A DNA stretch of 64,000 nt, taken from positions 1 through 64,000 of the forward strand of contig NZ_CANLVF010000004.1 in NCBI RefSeq assembly GCF_947494555.1. The letters are read 5' to 3'. The position numbers were made by a program, and so were the translations under genes. How positions within the stretch are numbered: position 1 is the stretch's first letter; every line of letters starts with the position of its first letter. Shown here piece after piece: positions 51,983 to 61,709 of the stretch. The notes beneath the pieces were generated by a model, which did no database searches, was not told the origin of the DNA, and saw only the letters and a list, made by a program, of their open reading frames with translations. The stretch comes from an uncultured Roseibium sp. (GTDB taxonomy: Bacteria; Pseudomonadota; Alphaproteobacteria; Rhizobiales; Stappiaceae).

Positions 51983-52924
51983 CTATCTTACCTTTTTCTC
52001 CAGAACATCCCAGACCATGGCTGCAACGTCCGGGCCACCGAGATTCTGAATGGCGCGGATGCCGGTCGGCGCGGTGACGTTGATTTCCGTCAGACGCCCG
52101 TCGATCACATCGATGCCGACCAGGATAAGTCCCTTTTCCTTTAGGCTGGGTCCGAGGCGGGCGCATATGCCGCGTTCGGTTTCGGTCAGATCGCTGTCGG
52201 TCGGCGCGCCGCCGCGCACCATGTTGGAGCGCAGGTCGCCTTCAGCGGGAACACGATTGACCGCGCCTGCGAATTCGCCGTCAACGAGAAGGATGCGCTT
52301 GTCGCCATGTTTCACATTAGGCAGGAACTGCTGGATCACCCAGGGTTCGCGGAACGTGGCATCGAAGAAATCATAAAGTGAGCCGTAGTTGAGATCATCC
52401 CGGGTGATGCGGAAGACGGCGGCCCCACCATGACCGAACAGAGGCTTCATGACGATGTCGCCATATTCTTCGCGAAAGAGATCGATCTCCGCCCGATCCT
52501 TCGTGATCAGCGTCGGCGGCATCAGATCGGCAAAGTCGGTGACGAACAGTTTTTCGGGCGCGTTGCGAACTTCCCTGGGGTCATTCACGACCAGCGTGTC
52601 CGGGTGTATTTTTTCAAGAATATGCGTTGCGGCAATGTAGGAAAGATCGAAAGGCGGGTCCTGACGCATCAGCACCACATCCATCTCGCGCATGTCCATC
52701 CGCATCCTGTCGCCGAGCGTGAAGTGATTGCCCTTCTCGTCACGCACCTGCACGGGTTCCAGGGCACAGAAAACCTCGTCGCCGCGCAGCGAAAGCCGGT
52801 CTGGCGTATAGTGATAGAGTTCGTGTCCGCGGGCCTGTGCTTCCAACATCATGGCAAAGGCACTGTCGCCCGCGATGTTGATCGACGAGATATGGTCCAT
52901 CTGGACCGCTACTTTCAAAGCCAT
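51983..52924 (-). CDS. gshB: Glutathione synthetase
   Basis: A 313-residue ATP-grasp enzyme that joins gamma-glutamylcysteine and glycine to give glutathione. It shows typical GshB features: [29 protein letters not shown] and [12 protein letters not shown]. The C-terminus reads LEKKVR-stop, while the displaced copy at 50801-50907 ends KVRR-stop, so the present 3' end appears to have been supplied by the inserted island. It is located next to yraN and rsmI, a usual alphaproteobacterial order. Confidence 0.93.
   Translation of the reverse strand: MALKVAVQMDHISSINIAGDSAFAMMLEAQARGHELYHYTPDRLSLRGDEVFCALEPVQVRDEKGNHFTLGDRMRMDMREMDVVLMRQDPPFDLSYIAATHILEKIHPDTLVVNDPREVRNAPEKLFVTDFADLMPPTLITKDRAEIDLFREEYGDIVMKPLFGHGGAAVFRITRDDLNYGSLYDFFDATFREPWVIQQFLPNVKHGDKRILLVDGEFAGAVNRVPAEGDLRSNMVRGGAPTDSDLTETERGICARLGPSLKEKGLILVGIDVIDGRLTEINVTAPTGIRAIQNLGGPDVAAMVWDVLEKKVR
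51990..52097 (-). repeat. Intact copy of the gshB 3'-end direct repeat
   Basis: This 108-base segment is the functional 3' end of gshB and a direct repeat of 50801-50907, about 1.19 kb apart. The repeat pair brackets the amidase and its control region, as left and right attachment sites do. Confidence 0.8.
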
Positions 52925-53199
52925 GAGGCAACTCCCGGCAGGTGCGCTGACAAGCGCAGAGGGATTTCAGAACGATTGGTCCAGATATGCGTTGGCGATC
53001 GTGCTTTGTCCAGTGGCCGGAGGTCGCAACGTTTTTGCGCGAACCTGGATACGCTGTCCCGGGATCCGATCCATTTGCCCGCAGACGCAATCGATCACAA
53101 CCAGATTGGGAGTTGTATCCGCGCAAAAAGGGTCTGGAAGCGAGTGGATCCCCGATCAAATCGGTGGTGACCACTTTGTTGAAGTTTGAAGTATTCAGC

Positions 53200-53583
53200 C
53201 TACTCCCAAGCCTCGAACGCGTTTTCGATCCGCTCCGGCAACGCCCAGGGACGGATGACGACAATATCGAAGCGGAGCGTGAAAAACCCGGCCTTGGGAT
53301 GTTCGGTGACGAAGATCCTTGCCGCACGAGAAATGCGTTTCTGGCTCGCCGGCGTGACAGCCTCCAACGCAGCCTCTCGCGTCTTGCGGGCCTTGACTTC
53401 AACGAAGGCGACCGTCTTGCGTTTCTTGGCAATCAGGTCGATTTCACCGGCTTTCGTCTTGTACCTGCGCTTCAGAACACGCCAACCTGTCAAACGCAGA
53501 TACCAGGCTGCCCAGGTCTCCGCATTCAAACCCAGGGCGTACGCCTTCCGGCGTCTGTCCGGCCTGCCGCCCTGCAAGCTCAA
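53200..53583 (-). CDS. yraN: YraN family endonuclease-like protein
   Basis: A 127-residue YraN/UPF0102 protein with the nuclease-fold motif GEIDLIAKKRKTVAFVEVKAR. Function is not well established. It overlaps rsmI by 4 bases at its start. The 275 bases between it and gshB hold no clear gene. Confidence 0.9.
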   Translation of the reverse strand: MSLQGGRPDRRRKAYALGLNAETWAAWYLRLTGWRVLKRRYKTKAGEIDLIAKKRKTVAFVEVKARKTREAALEAVTPASQKRISRAARIFVTEHPKAGFFTLRFDIVVIRPWALPERIENAFEAWE

Positions 53584-54485
53584 GTTCCTCCCGATTTCAG
53601 ATCGAGTGCCCGCTTATAGACATCGTTCCGGTCAAGACCTGTCGCCTTGGCGACTTTCTTTGCGGCAGCGCTGACCGGCATGTCACCGAGTGCTTCAATC
53701 AATAGAGCGTCCAGGTCGGAGGCTTTGGCTTCGGGCTTTTCTTCCGGTGGCCCGACGAGGATGACGATTTCGCCCTTGACCTGCGTTCCCTCGAACCGCC
53801 CGGCCAGTTCCACGAGCGAACCGCGCTCAAAGGTCTCGAAGCGCTTGGTGAGCTCACGGGCGACAACTGCGTCCCGGCCTTCACCAAGCACCTTCGCCAT
53901 CAATTCCAGAGTGGCCGCCGTCCGATGAGGCGATTCGAAAAAGATCAGCGTGGCGCGAACACCTGCCAGCTCTTCGAGCCTTTTGGTCTTGGGGCCACCC
54001 TTTTGCGGCAGGAACCCGGCAAAAAGCACCGTGTCGCTCGGCAGACCCGACGCAACGAGACCGCTCAGCGGAGCCGATGCGCCCGGAATCGGGATCACCT
54101 TGTGTCCGCCTGCAAGGACTGCATGAACCAGCCGGTAACCTGGATCAGACACAAGGGGCGTTCCGGCGTCAGAGACCAGGGCAACCGCCCCGCCAGCATC
54201 GAGTTCCGCCAATATTCTGGGCCGTTGCTTCTCCGCATTGTGCTCGTGATAGGCGAGCAGAGGCGTCTTGAGGCCGAATTTCTGGGTCAGGGTTGCCGTG
54301 ACGCGCGTATCTTCACAGGCGATCAGGGCGCTGGCGGCCAGTGTTTCCAGAGCCCGCACCGTTATGTCCCCCAAGTTACCTATCGGGGTGGAAACGATAT
54401 AAAGCGCAGGCTCCAGATTTGGAGCGGAAAAGGCGTGTTCGGAGAGACTGTAGCGATTCTTGTCCGCTGCGGTGACGGTTCCCAT
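53580..54485 (-). CDS. rsmI: 16S rRNA 2'-O-ribose C1402 methyltransferase RsmI
   Basis: A 301-residue tetrapyrrole-methylase-fold protein that methylates C1402 of 16S rRNA. Family motifs include STPIGNLGDITVRAL, CEDTRVT and VSDAGTPLVSDPG. The ATG at 54485 is chosen after GGGAGA; the long upstream open frame is not conserved. It is divergent from the lpoA-like gene. Confidence 0.92.
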   Translation of the reverse strand: MGTVTAADKNRYSLSEHAFSAPNLEPALYIVSTPIGNLGDITVRALETLAASALIACEDTRVTATLTQKFGLKTPLLAYHEHNAEKQRPRILAELDAGGAVALVSDAGTPLVSDPGYRLVHAVLAGGHKVIPIPGASAPLSGLVASGLPSDTVLFAGFLPQKGGPKTKRLEELAGVRATLIFFESPHRTAATLELMAKVLGEGRDAVVARELTKRFETFERGSLVELAGRFEGTQVKGEIVILVGPPEEKPEAKASDLDALLIEALGDMPVSAAAKKVAKATGLDRNDVYKRALDLKSGGT

Positions 54486-54661
54486 GAAGTCTCCCTTCTG
54501 TTCCTGCCGGAATATGGGTCTCGTGTCTGCGCTAACCGCAGTGGTTGCCTGATGCAAGGTAAATCCACTGTTCTTAAAGCAGATTTGCCACTGAAAAGCC
54601 GCTAAAACTGGACATTCTTCCGGTGAAACCGTAAGTCTTCCCTTCGGTGGAAAAACAAAAA

Positions 54662-55885
54662 ATGGCAAGTGCAATGCGGTGCAAAACCGGACAGCAACAG
54701 AGACGGCAGTTCCTGAAAGTGGCGCTCGCCTGCAGCAGCGCGCTCGCGCTTTCCGGATGCCTTGGCTCCTCACTCGGATCGCTGCCGGGTGACCAGGTTC
54801 AGCCAACCGGCCAGCCCGCGACGACAGGCGAGGTGATTGGAACAGGCAGCGTTCGTGTGGGCCTCCTGCTGCCTTTGGGCAGCAGCGGCGGCAATACCTC
54901 GATCGGAACAGTTTTCAAGAATTCTGCTGCACTTGCGCTCCAAAACTTTCCCAACGCAGACGTCCAGCTGCTGGTAAAGGACACCGGCGGCACGGCTGAA
55001 GGCGGGCGCAGCGCGGCACAGTCCGCAATTTCCGAAGGTGCGGAGCTGATCCTGGGCCCCGTCTTTTCACCGGCGGTTTCAGGTGCGGCAGCTGCGGCCC
55101 GTGCAACCGGCGTTCCTGTCATTGCATTTTCAACGGACACATCCGTTGCTGCGCGCGGTGTCTATCTGCTGAGTTTCCTGCCGGAGACCGACATCAAGCG
55201 CATCATCGGATACGCCAACAGCCAGCAGAAAAGGTCCTACGCTGCGCTTATTCCGGAAGGCTCTTACGGCGCGGTCGCGGAAGCCGCTTTCCGTCAGGAA
55301 GTCGGACGCGGCGGCGGCAGGATCGCGACCATACAGCGTTACCGGATGACCGGATCGGATACTTCCGACCTCGTTGCCAAGGCGTCTTCGCTCAACTCCG
55401 TCATAAACAGTATCGACGCCCTTTTCGTACCGGCTGGGGGAAATGTTCCGGCGCTGGTTATGCAAACGCTGGTGAGCCAGGGCGCAAGCATCGGCAACGT
55501 CAAGCTGCTTGGTTCCGGCCAATGGGATTCGGCGCAGGTCAAGAACAACCAGATACTTGCAGGCGCCTGGTTTGCCGGGCCCGAAGACAAGGGCTTTCAG
55601 GGCTTCGCGCAGCGATACCAGAGCACATACGGTTCACCGCCGCCGCGCAATTCCAGCCTTGTCTATGACGGCGTGACGCTCGCCGCCGGGCTGATCCGCT
55701 CCGCGGGCCCTCAGCGTTTTCAGCAGAGCATCCTGACCAATCGCGACGGGTTCATAGGCATAGACGGACTGTTTCGCTTCAAATCGAACGGGCTCAATGA
55801 ACGCGGCCTTGCCGTCTACCAGATCACCGGCAGGGGTACCGAAGTCATTTCACCGGCACCAAGAGATTTCCGGACCGGTTTCTGA
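54662..55885 (+). CDS. Penicillin-binding protein activator (LpoA-like) lipoprotein
   Basis: About 407 residues. A lipoprotein signal with lipobox ALSGC is followed by a periplasmic-binding-protein-like fold (VRVGLLLPLGSSGG... ELILGPVFSPAVSG). Members of this LppC/LpoA family activate peptidoglycan synthases. The ATG at 54662 is chosen; a GTG at 54647 would add 5 residues. Divergent rsmI and this gene type are a common pair. Confidence 0.85.
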   Translation: MASAMRCKTGQQQRRQFLKVALACSSALALSGCLGSSLGSLPGDQVQPTGQPATTGEVIGTGSVRVGLLLPLGSSGGNTSIGTVFKNSAALALQNFPNADVQLLVKDTGGTAEGGRSAAQSAISEGAELILGPVFSPAVSGAAAAARATGVPVIAFSTDTSVAARGVYLLSFLPETDIKRIIGYANSQQKRSYAALIPEGSYGAVAEAAFRQEVGRGGGRIATIQRYRMTGSDTSDLVAKASSLNSVINSIDALFVPAGGNVPALVMQTLVSQGASIGNVKLLGSGQWDSAQVKNNQILAGAWFAGPEDKGFQGFAQRYQSTYGSPPPRNSSLVYDGVTLAAGLIRSAGPQRFQQSILTNRDGFIGIDGLFRFKSNGLNERGLAVYQITGRGTEVISPAPRDFRTGF

Positions 55886-55909
55886 TACATCTTCGGCATC
55901 GGGAGTAAA

Positions 55910-57142
55910 GTGTCCATGCTCAACGGCAAAGAGATCGTCTTGGTTATCAGCGGCGGCATCGCCGCCTACAAGTCGCTCGATCTGATCCGCCGGCTCAAGG
56001 AGCGTGGCGCGCGCGTCGTCCCGATCATGACAACCGGCGCACAGGAATTCGTAACACCGCTTGCGGTCGGCGCTCTCAGCGCGGAAAAGGTCTTCACGAA
56101 CCTGTTCGACCGCGAAGCCGAACACGACGTGGGTCACATCCGGCTTGCGCGCGATCACGATCTCATCCTGATTGCTCCGGCGACGGCCAATCTCATGGCA
56201 AAGATGGCGCACGGGATTGCCGACGACCTGGCAACCGCGGTCCTGCTTGCAACGGACAAACCTGTCCTCGCCGCCCCGGCCATGAACCCGAAGATGTGGC
56301 AGGATCCTGCAACCCTGCGAAATGTTTCCGCGCTTCAGGAGCGCGGTATCCGGTTTGTCGGTCCGGCGCGCGGAGAAATGGCGGAAAAAGGCGAGGCCGG
56401 TGTCGGCCGCATGAGCGAACCTTTGGAAATTGCCGCCGCCGCCGCCGGCCTGATGCGCGAAGACGCTGTCAGGCGAAACCTGCTGCCACTTGCAGGCAAA
56501 CATGTCCTGATTACCTCGGGACCGACCCATGAGCCGATCGACCCGGTCCGTTACATCGCCAACCGTTCGTCCGGCAAACAGGGTCATGCCCTGGCGGTTG
56601 CTGCCTACGAAGCGGGCGCACGGGTGACGCTTGTGTCCGGTCCTGTCGACCTGCCTGATCCGGACAATGTTGAAACGATCCACGTTGAATCGGCTGGGGA
56701 GATGCTCAACGCCGCCAAAGCGGCATTGCCGGCCGATATCGCAATTATGGCGGCAGCCGTTGCTGACTGGCGCGTCGCAACGGAGGGATCACAAAAAATC
56801 AAAAAGGACGGCAGTGGCAAGCCTCCGGCGCTCGAACTGGTCGAAAACCCGGACATCCTGTCGACCATCGGGCATCACAAAAGCCTGCGCCCTATGCTCC
56901 TGATCGGATTTGCTGCCGAGACCCAGAACCTGATCGACAACGCACGCTCGAAACTTGAGCGCAAAAACGCGGACTGGATCATCGCCAACGACGTCAGCCC
57001 CGAAACGGGCATCATGGGCGGCGATGCCAATGCGGTTCGTCTTGTCAGCCGCACTGGTGTTGAAGACTGGCCCCGGATGGCGAAAGGCGATGTTGCACGA
57101 AAGATCATTGCCAGGGCTGCAGCAGCTTTGAACGGGCAATAA
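55910..57142 (+). CDS. coaBC: Coenzyme A biosynthesis bifunctional protein CoaBC
   Basis: A 410-residue fusion of phosphopantothenoylcysteine decarboxylase (CoaC: SGGIAAYK, active HIRLARDHDL and PAMNPKMW) and phosphopantothenate-cysteine ligase (CoaB: TSGPTHEPIDPVRYIANRSSG). It starts at the GTG at 55910 or the ATG at 55916; GGGAG lies 4 and 10 bases upstream respectively. A weak GAGCCC/GGGCTC hairpin follows. Confidence 0.93.
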   Translation: MSMLNGKEIVLVISGGIAAYKSLDLIRRLKERGARVVPIMTTGAQEFVTPLAVGALSAEKVFTNLFDREAEHDVGHIRLARDHDLILIAPATANLMAKMAHGIADDLATAVLLATDKPVLAAPAMNPKMWQDPATLRNVSALQERGIRFVGPARGEMAEKGEAGVGRMSEPLEIAAAAAGLMREDAVRRNLLPLAGKHVLITSGPTHEPIDPVRYIANRSSGKQGHALAVAAYEAGARVTLVSGPVDLPDPDNVETIHVESAGEMLNAAKAALPADIAIMAAAVADWRVATEGSQKIKKDGSGKPPALELVENPDILSTIGHHKSLRPMLLIGFAAETQNLIDNARSKLERKNADWIIANDVSPETGIMGGDANAVRLVSRTGVEDWPRMAKGDVARKIIARAAAALNGQ

Positions 57143-57254
57143 CGCCGTGTTGTCCGACAGGGCCGAGCCCCGGGCTCTTTCATCTGCACCCCTAATCGCC
57201 ATCAACTTCTTAGAGGATCACGGCCGCCCACCTTCAGGAGATCTCGACCGCTTA

Positions 57255-58043
57255 TCATGCAGCGAAGCGGAAATAGCTCATGCTGATCGAGCCGTATTCG
57301 TAGCTTCTGTGCAGCAGTTCAGGCGGTGTCCCCCTTCCTGCAGCGCCCAACGCGAAAAATAACGGCAACAAGTGTTCTTCCGTCGGATGATTGCGCCGGA
57401 AATCAGGTGCGGCTTCAAGGTCGCTGAAATATTCGATCGAGCCTTCCCTGAGGCCCATATCGAGCCACTTGTCAAAATCCACGGCCCACTTTTGTGCGCT
57501 TGACCCCTGGGGATGAATTTCACGAAGATTGTGTGTCGTGCTGCCGGACCCGATGATCAGCACACCCTGTTCCTTCAACGGAGCGACTGCCCGGCCGAGG
57601 TTAAAGACAGTTTCGGGAGTGCTGCCGTTGGGCAGCGACAGCGCCGTGACGGGCACGCCGGCACCTGGAAAGGCGAGAGAAAGCGGCACCCACGCGCCGT
57701 GATCCAGGCCCCATTTACTGTCGAGTTCAACATCATAACCGGCGGCTTCCAGGTGTTTTGCAGCCTCGTCAACCTGGTCCTCGACCGCGTTGGCGGGATA
57801 GGAAATGTCGTAGAGTTCGGCGGGAAATCCCCGGAAATCATGATAGGTGCGCAGCGGGCCCGGTGCTGAAAGTTTCAGGCCATCCGTTTCCCAGTGGGCG
57901 GAAAGGATCAAGATGCCTTTTGGCTGATTTGCGTCATTCCCAAAGGATTTCAGAAAGCGGCTTGCGTCCGTGTCCGCCAGTGCCAGGGTCGGCGCGCCGT
58001 GGGCAAAAAAGACGGGTTGGATAGGGTCCTGGGCTGCTGTCAT
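57255..58043 (-). CDS. DODA-type (class III) extradiol dioxygenase
   Basis: A 262-residue dioxygenase of the LigB/DODA family with the conserved His-containing motifs FAHGAP, SAHWE, GSGSTTHN and NHPTEEHLLP. Bacterial members open catechol-like rings of unknown natural substrate. It is convergent with coaBC. Confidence 0.85.
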   Translation of the reverse strand: MTAAQDPIQPVFFAHGAPTLALADTDASRFLKSFGNDANQPKGILILSAHWETDGLKLSAPGPLRTYHDFRGFPAELYDISYPANAVEDQVDEAAKHLEAAGYDVELDSKWGLDHGAWVPLSLAFPGAGVPVTALSLPNGSTPETVFNLGRAVAPLKEQGVLIIGSGSTTHNLREIHPQGSSAQKWAVDFDKWLDMGLREGSIEYFSDLEAAPDFRRNHPTEEHLLPLFFALGAAGRGTPPELLHRSYEYGSISMSYFRFAA

Positions 58044-58169
58044 CGGTTCTCTACTTCACTCAACTGGCTTCCTGACTTCCAAGATAAGCCTGCTTTGGTG
58101 AACGAGAAGGTCACTTTTCGAAGAAGGGCTGTTCCGGATTCAGGAACAATCACACCTTCAAATAAATGC

Positions 58170-58195
58170 GCCGCTCCCGGGTTCATGAGAGCGGC
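58170..58195 (-). terminator. Terminator of the OmpA/Cys-rich operon
   Basis: GCCGCTC (58170-58176) and GAGCGGC (58189-58195) form a stem; on the minus strand it is followed by a T-rich stretch (CATTTATTTG). Confidence 0.6.
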
Positions 58196-58220
58196 ACCGT
58201 ATTTTGTACAGCGATCAGAC

Positions 58221-58802
58221 TTAACGGTAGCCCACATTTATGAGCTGAACGCGCCGATTGATCCCCGAATCCGGCTTGGCTGGATCCCTGAGCTGTTCTT
58301 CGCCGAGGCCTACCGCCTGAAGATATTCGCCGGGAACCTGAAAAGTGGTCACCAGCGCTTCACGCACCGACTGGGCCCGCTTGATTGAAAGCTCGAGATT
58401 GTAATCGCGCGGGCCTGTCGCGTCGGTATGGCCGACGATGAAGAAAGTCTGCCCCTGGAGGTAGGGCGTGTGCAGGGCATCAGCGATCAGACCCACGGTT
58501 TCGTAGGATTCCGGCTTGATGCGGGCAGAGTTCAGATCAAACGTGATTTCGACATTGAACTGTCGCAGCGATGCAAGCTTGTCCCAAAGTGGGAGATTGG
58601 CTGGCGCATTCGCTCCGGGATATTTCTGGATGTTCTCAAAGGCTGCTTTTTGCAGTTCATCCGCGCTGACATCGACTTCCTGTTGAGCCCCTTGCAGCGA
58701 ATTGATGATTTCGTTGCGGCTGAGTTTGGTCTGCGCAGACACACCAGACACGGTAACGGCAACGAAGGCAGCCGAAAGACCGGCGAGCAGATACTTTTTC
58801 AT
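58221..58802 (-). CDS. OmpA-family outer-membrane protein
   Basis: A 193-residue exported protein, signal peptide ending SAQ-TK (about residue 24), with a C-terminal OmpA-type domain (FDLNSARIKPESYE, VGHTDATGPRDYNLELSIKR, INRRV) that binds peptidoglycan. The ATG at 58802 follows GGGGG. It lies 19 bases after the Cys-rich repeat gene, so the two are co-transcribed. Confidence 0.88.
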   Translation of the reverse strand: MKKYLLAGLSAAFVAVTVSGVSAQTKLSRNEIINSLQGAQQEVDVSADELQKAAFENIQKYPGANAPANLPLWDKLASLRQFNVEITFDLNSARIKPESYETVGLIADALHTPYLQGQTFFIVGHTDATGPRDYNLELSIKRAQSVREALVTTFQVPGEYLQAVGLGEEQLRDPAKPDSGINRRVQLINVGYR

Positions 58803-58821
58803 GATAGTCCCCCGGGAAACG

Positions 58822-59241
58822 TTAGCGGTATCCGGCCAGATCAATGGCGGTGTTGCATTTTTTGCCGACGGAAGGCTGCGCCTTCAGAAGGCAGCGCAGA
58901 ACATGACCGGCACCCGGTTTCACGCCTTTGCAATATTGGGCTGCATCCCGCTGGCAGATCTTGGGGGCAGCGGCCTGCGCCGCAAGGCGTTCCTGAATGA
59001 GCGTAACCACAACTGCGCGGTCGGCATTGCATTTCTGGGAAACCTTGGCCTGGTTCTGGTCCAGGCACTTGCCGATACCATTGTTCGCCAGGGTCGCGGA
59101 CTTGCAGTAGGTTTCTATGTCCTTGCCGCAACTTGCCGACAGGATCTTGATAGCCTCGGCAAAGCCCACTGTCTGCGCAAGAGCTGCTGGAGCCGTCGCC
59201 AGCAAGATACCCGTTGCGAATGCGAAAATCATGCGTCTCAT
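58822..59241 (-). CDS. Secreted cysteine-rich repeat protein (Cys_rich_FGFR type)
   Basis: A 139-residue protein with a signal peptide ending ALA-QT (about residue 22). The mature part has two Cys-rich repeats with pattern C...DIETYC...CL...C and C...DAAQYC...CL...C, as in the Golgi/FGFR-type Cys-rich repeat. It is in an operon with the OmpA protein and probably acts in the periplasm, with disulfides. Confidence 0.82.
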   Translation of the reverse strand: MRRMIFAFATGILLATAPAALAQTVGFAEAIKILSASCGKDIETYCKSATLANNGIGKCLDQNQAKVSQKCNADRAVVVTLIQERLAAQAAAPKICQRDAAQYCKGVKPGAGHVLRCLLKAQPSVGKKCNTAIDLAGYR

Positions 59242-59413
59242 GTTGCAAATCTCCCAACCAAGGCAACATTACGATGGGGCAGAGTGTTTCAGGAGCTCGC
59301 CTAAACTTCAAGGTGTTCGCAGAAAAATATATGAAGAAAAACAAACCCTTGCCAATCTTGACAAGTGCTGCCGAATATCGTCCCTCGTCTCAATTCAAAG
59401 TGGGGATCTACAG

Positions 59414-59863
59414 ATGCGCGTAACACTGGAACTGAAACGCCTCGATCACGGCAGAGACCTGCCATTGCCCGCCTATCAATCGGACCTCGCAGCGGGGCTG
59501 GACCTTGTTGCGGCCGTCGCAGCGCCCGTCACGCTCGCGCCCGGCGCACGTGCCCTTGTTCCAACGGGATTGTCGATGGCCCTGCCGGCAGGTTTTGAAG
59601 CACAAATCCGGCCCCGATCCGGTCTCGCAGCCAAGCACGGTATCACCGTTTTGAATACTCCTGGAACAGTGGACGCGGACTACAGAGGAGAGGTGAAGGT
59701 CATCCTGATCAACCTTGGCGACGCTCCCTTTGAAATCGTTCGGGGCGAACGGATCGCGCAGATGGTTATCGCCCCTGTTCTGCAGGCGGCACTCGAAGAG
59801 GTTGACGAACTGTCTGACACGGCGCGCGGCAGTGGCGGGTTCGGTTCGACTGGGCGCGGTTAA
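59414..59863 (+). CDS. dut: dUTP diphosphatase
   Basis: A 149-residue trimeric dUTPase, hydrolysing dUTP to dUMP. The motifs [24 protein letters not shown] and [10 protein letters not shown] correspond to family motifs 1 to 5. The ATG at 59414 is chosen because the upstream open frame is antisense to the Cys-rich gene. The HAD gene starts 12 bases after it. Confidence 0.93.
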   Translation: MRVTLELKRLDHGRDLPLPAYQSDLAAGLDLVAAVAAPVTLAPGARALVPTGLSMALPAGFEAQIRPRSGLAAKHGITVLNTPGTVDADYRGEVKVILINLGDAPFEIVRGERIAQMVIAPVLQAALEEVDELSDTARGSGGFGSTGRG

Positions 59864-59874
59864 AGGAATTCCGG

Positions 59875-60534
59875 ATGGACCCAAGTCTTATCATTTTTGA
59901 TTGCGACGGCGTTCTCGTCGATACAGAACGGCTGACAAACCAAACGATGGCATCGCTCGTCACTGACCTGGGCTTTCCGATGACAGGCCCGGAATGCCAG
60001 CAGCGCTTCATGGGGCGCCCCCTCGAGACTATCCAGGACATGATCGAGAAGCTGGTCGGCAAGACGTTGCCTGACGACTGGCCGGATCAGGTGCGAAAGC
60101 GCGATCTGGAGAGCTTCAAGGCCGGGGTCTCGCAGATACCCGGCGTTGCCGGTGTGCTGGATTATCTCGATACCAGGGGAACGCCGTATTGCGTCGGCTC
60201 GTCCGGCAAATACGAAAAAATGCATGCGACACTCGGCAGCTCCGGTCTCCTGGCGCGACTGGAAGACAAACTCTTTTCTTCGCAGGATTGCGAAAAAGGC
60301 AAACCCGCACCGGACGTTTTTCTGCTGGCAGCGCGCACAATGGGCAAGGCGCCGGAAGACTGCGCAGTCGTCGAAGACAGCCTTCCAGGCGTTCTGGCGG
60401 GAAGGGCGGCCGGAATGCGCGTTTTCGCATTTGTCCACGACCCCGCCTGTGACCGGACCGCGCTGCGGGGTGCGGGCGCAGTGCTCTTCGAGCATATGGA
60501 AGATCTGCCCGGCTTGCTCTTTTCCAACCCGTGA
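59875..60534 (+). CDS. HAD-superfamily phosphatase
   Basis: A 219-residue haloacid dehalogenase-like hydrolase of the beta-phosphoglucomutase/CbbY-like subtype, with motif [12 protein letters not shown], motif II ([10 protein letters not shown]), a lysine in [11 protein letters not shown] and the acidic motif VVEDSLPG. The substrate is unknown. It follows dut by 12 bases. Confidence 0.85.
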   Translation: MDPSLIIFDCDGVLVDTERLTNQTMASLVTDLGFPMTGPECQQRFMGRPLETIQDMIEKLVGKTLPDDWPDQVRKRDLESFKAGVSQIPGVAGVLDYLDTRGTPYCVGSSGKYEKMHATLGSSGLLARLEDKLFSSQDCEKGKPAPDVFLLAARTMGKAPEDCAVVEDSLPGVLAGRAAGMRVFAFVHDPACDRTALRGAGAVLFEHMEDLPGLLFSNP

Positions 60535-60670
60535 AGACTTTCTGCGAGACGATTTTACGCCTAGAGTTTCGCGGGATGAAAGCGCCCGGGGCACTTCAAC
60601 GGACGGATTGAGGTGCCCTGGAAGAGATGACGCCGCAAAACCGGTGTCCGAGAAATCAGGGAGAGATGCC

Positions 60671-61630
60671 ATGACAATGAAGACGAGCGGCCGGGGAAAA
60701 ATCTATTCTTCCATTACCGAAACGATTGGCGACACACCGATTGTCCGGCTCGACAGGCTCGCCCAGACCCATGGCGTCAGGGGAAATCTTCTGGCCAAAC
60801 TTGAATTCTTCAATCCGATCGCAAGCGTCAAGGACCGCATTGGCGTCGCCATGATCGAGGCAATGGAGCGGGACGGCAAGATCGCACCAGGAAAATCGAC
60901 GCTTGTGGAGCCGACATCAGGCAATACCGGTATTGCCCTGGCCTTTGTTGCGGCTGCGAAAGGTTATCGCCTCATCCTGGTCATGCCGGAAACCATGTCG
61001 GTCGAGCGCAGAAAGATGCTGCTGATCCTTGGCGCAGAACTGGAGCTGACCGATGGCGCCAAAGGCATGAAGGGCGCAATTGCGCGCGCCGAGGAACTCG
61101 TGAGCGAGATCGATGGAGCGGTGATCCCGCAACAATTCGAAAATCCGGCAAATCCGGAAATTCACCGCAACACGACGGCGGAAGAAATCTGGAACGATAC
61201 CAGCGGTGCCATCGACGTCTTCGTCTCCGGTATCGGCACCGGAGGGACAATCACAGGCGTTTCCCAAGTGCTCAAGCAGCGTAAACCGGATCTGCATGTG
61301 GTCGCCGTAGAGCCGACCGACAGCCCGATCCTGTCCGGCGGCGAGCCCGGACCTCACAAGATCCAGGGCATCGGCGCGGGCTTTGTACCCGGCGTTCTGG
61401 ACACCGAGGTTTTCGATGAAGTCGCAACGGTCTCCAACGACGATGCCTTTGCCATGGCCCGGGAAGTCGCAAAGATGGAAGGCTTGCCCGTCGGCATCTC
61501 GTCCGGTGCTGCCCTCACCGCTGCGATCAGGGTCGGCCAGCGCGACGGCATGGACGGCAAGAATATCGTGGTGATTATCCCCTCTTTTGCGGAACGCTAC
61601 CTGTCGACAGCCCTGTTCGAAGGACTTTGA
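60671..61630 (+). CDS. cysK: Cysteine synthase A
   Basis: A 319-residue PLP enzyme making cysteine from O-acetylserine and sulfide. The PLP lysine is in [11 protein letters not shown], and SGNTGIA and GTGGTITG form the substrate and phosphate loops. The start at 60671 has GGGAGA upstream; the earlier open frame overlaps the HAD gene and is not conserved. A terminator follows. Confidence 0.92.
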   Translation: MTMKTSGRGKIYSSITETIGDTPIVRLDRLAQTHGVRGNLLAKLEFFNPIASVKDRIGVAMIEAMERDGKIAPGKSTLVEPTSGNTGIALAFVAAAKGYRLILVMPETMSVERRKMLLILGAELELTDGAKGMKGAIARAEELVSEIDGAVIPQQFENPANPEIHRNTTAEEIWNDTSGAIDVFVSGIGTGGTITGVSQVLKQRKPDLHVVAVEPTDSPILSGGEPGPHKIQGIGAGFVPGVLDTEVFDEVATVSNDDAFAMAREVAKMEGLPVGISSGAALTAAIRVGQRDGMDGKNIVVIIPSFAERYLSTALFEGL

Positions 61631-61666
61631 GGCGTAGCATCCGCACTGCGCCCGAACGCGCAAAAA

Positions 61667-61690
61667 CGAGGGGCGATTGCCCCTCGCTTT
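61667..61690 (+). terminator. Terminator after cysK
   Basis: CGAGGGGC (61667-61674) pairs with GCCCCTCG (61679-61686), with a CTTT tail. It separates cysK from the convergent monooxygenase gene. Confidence 0.65.
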
Positions 61691-61709
61691 CCAATACCTC
61701 TCTTTCACA

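Noticed and set aside
52987..53619. Plus-strand frame across the gshB-yraN gap
   Set aside because: It extends into antisense of yraN and has no ribosome binding site or motif.
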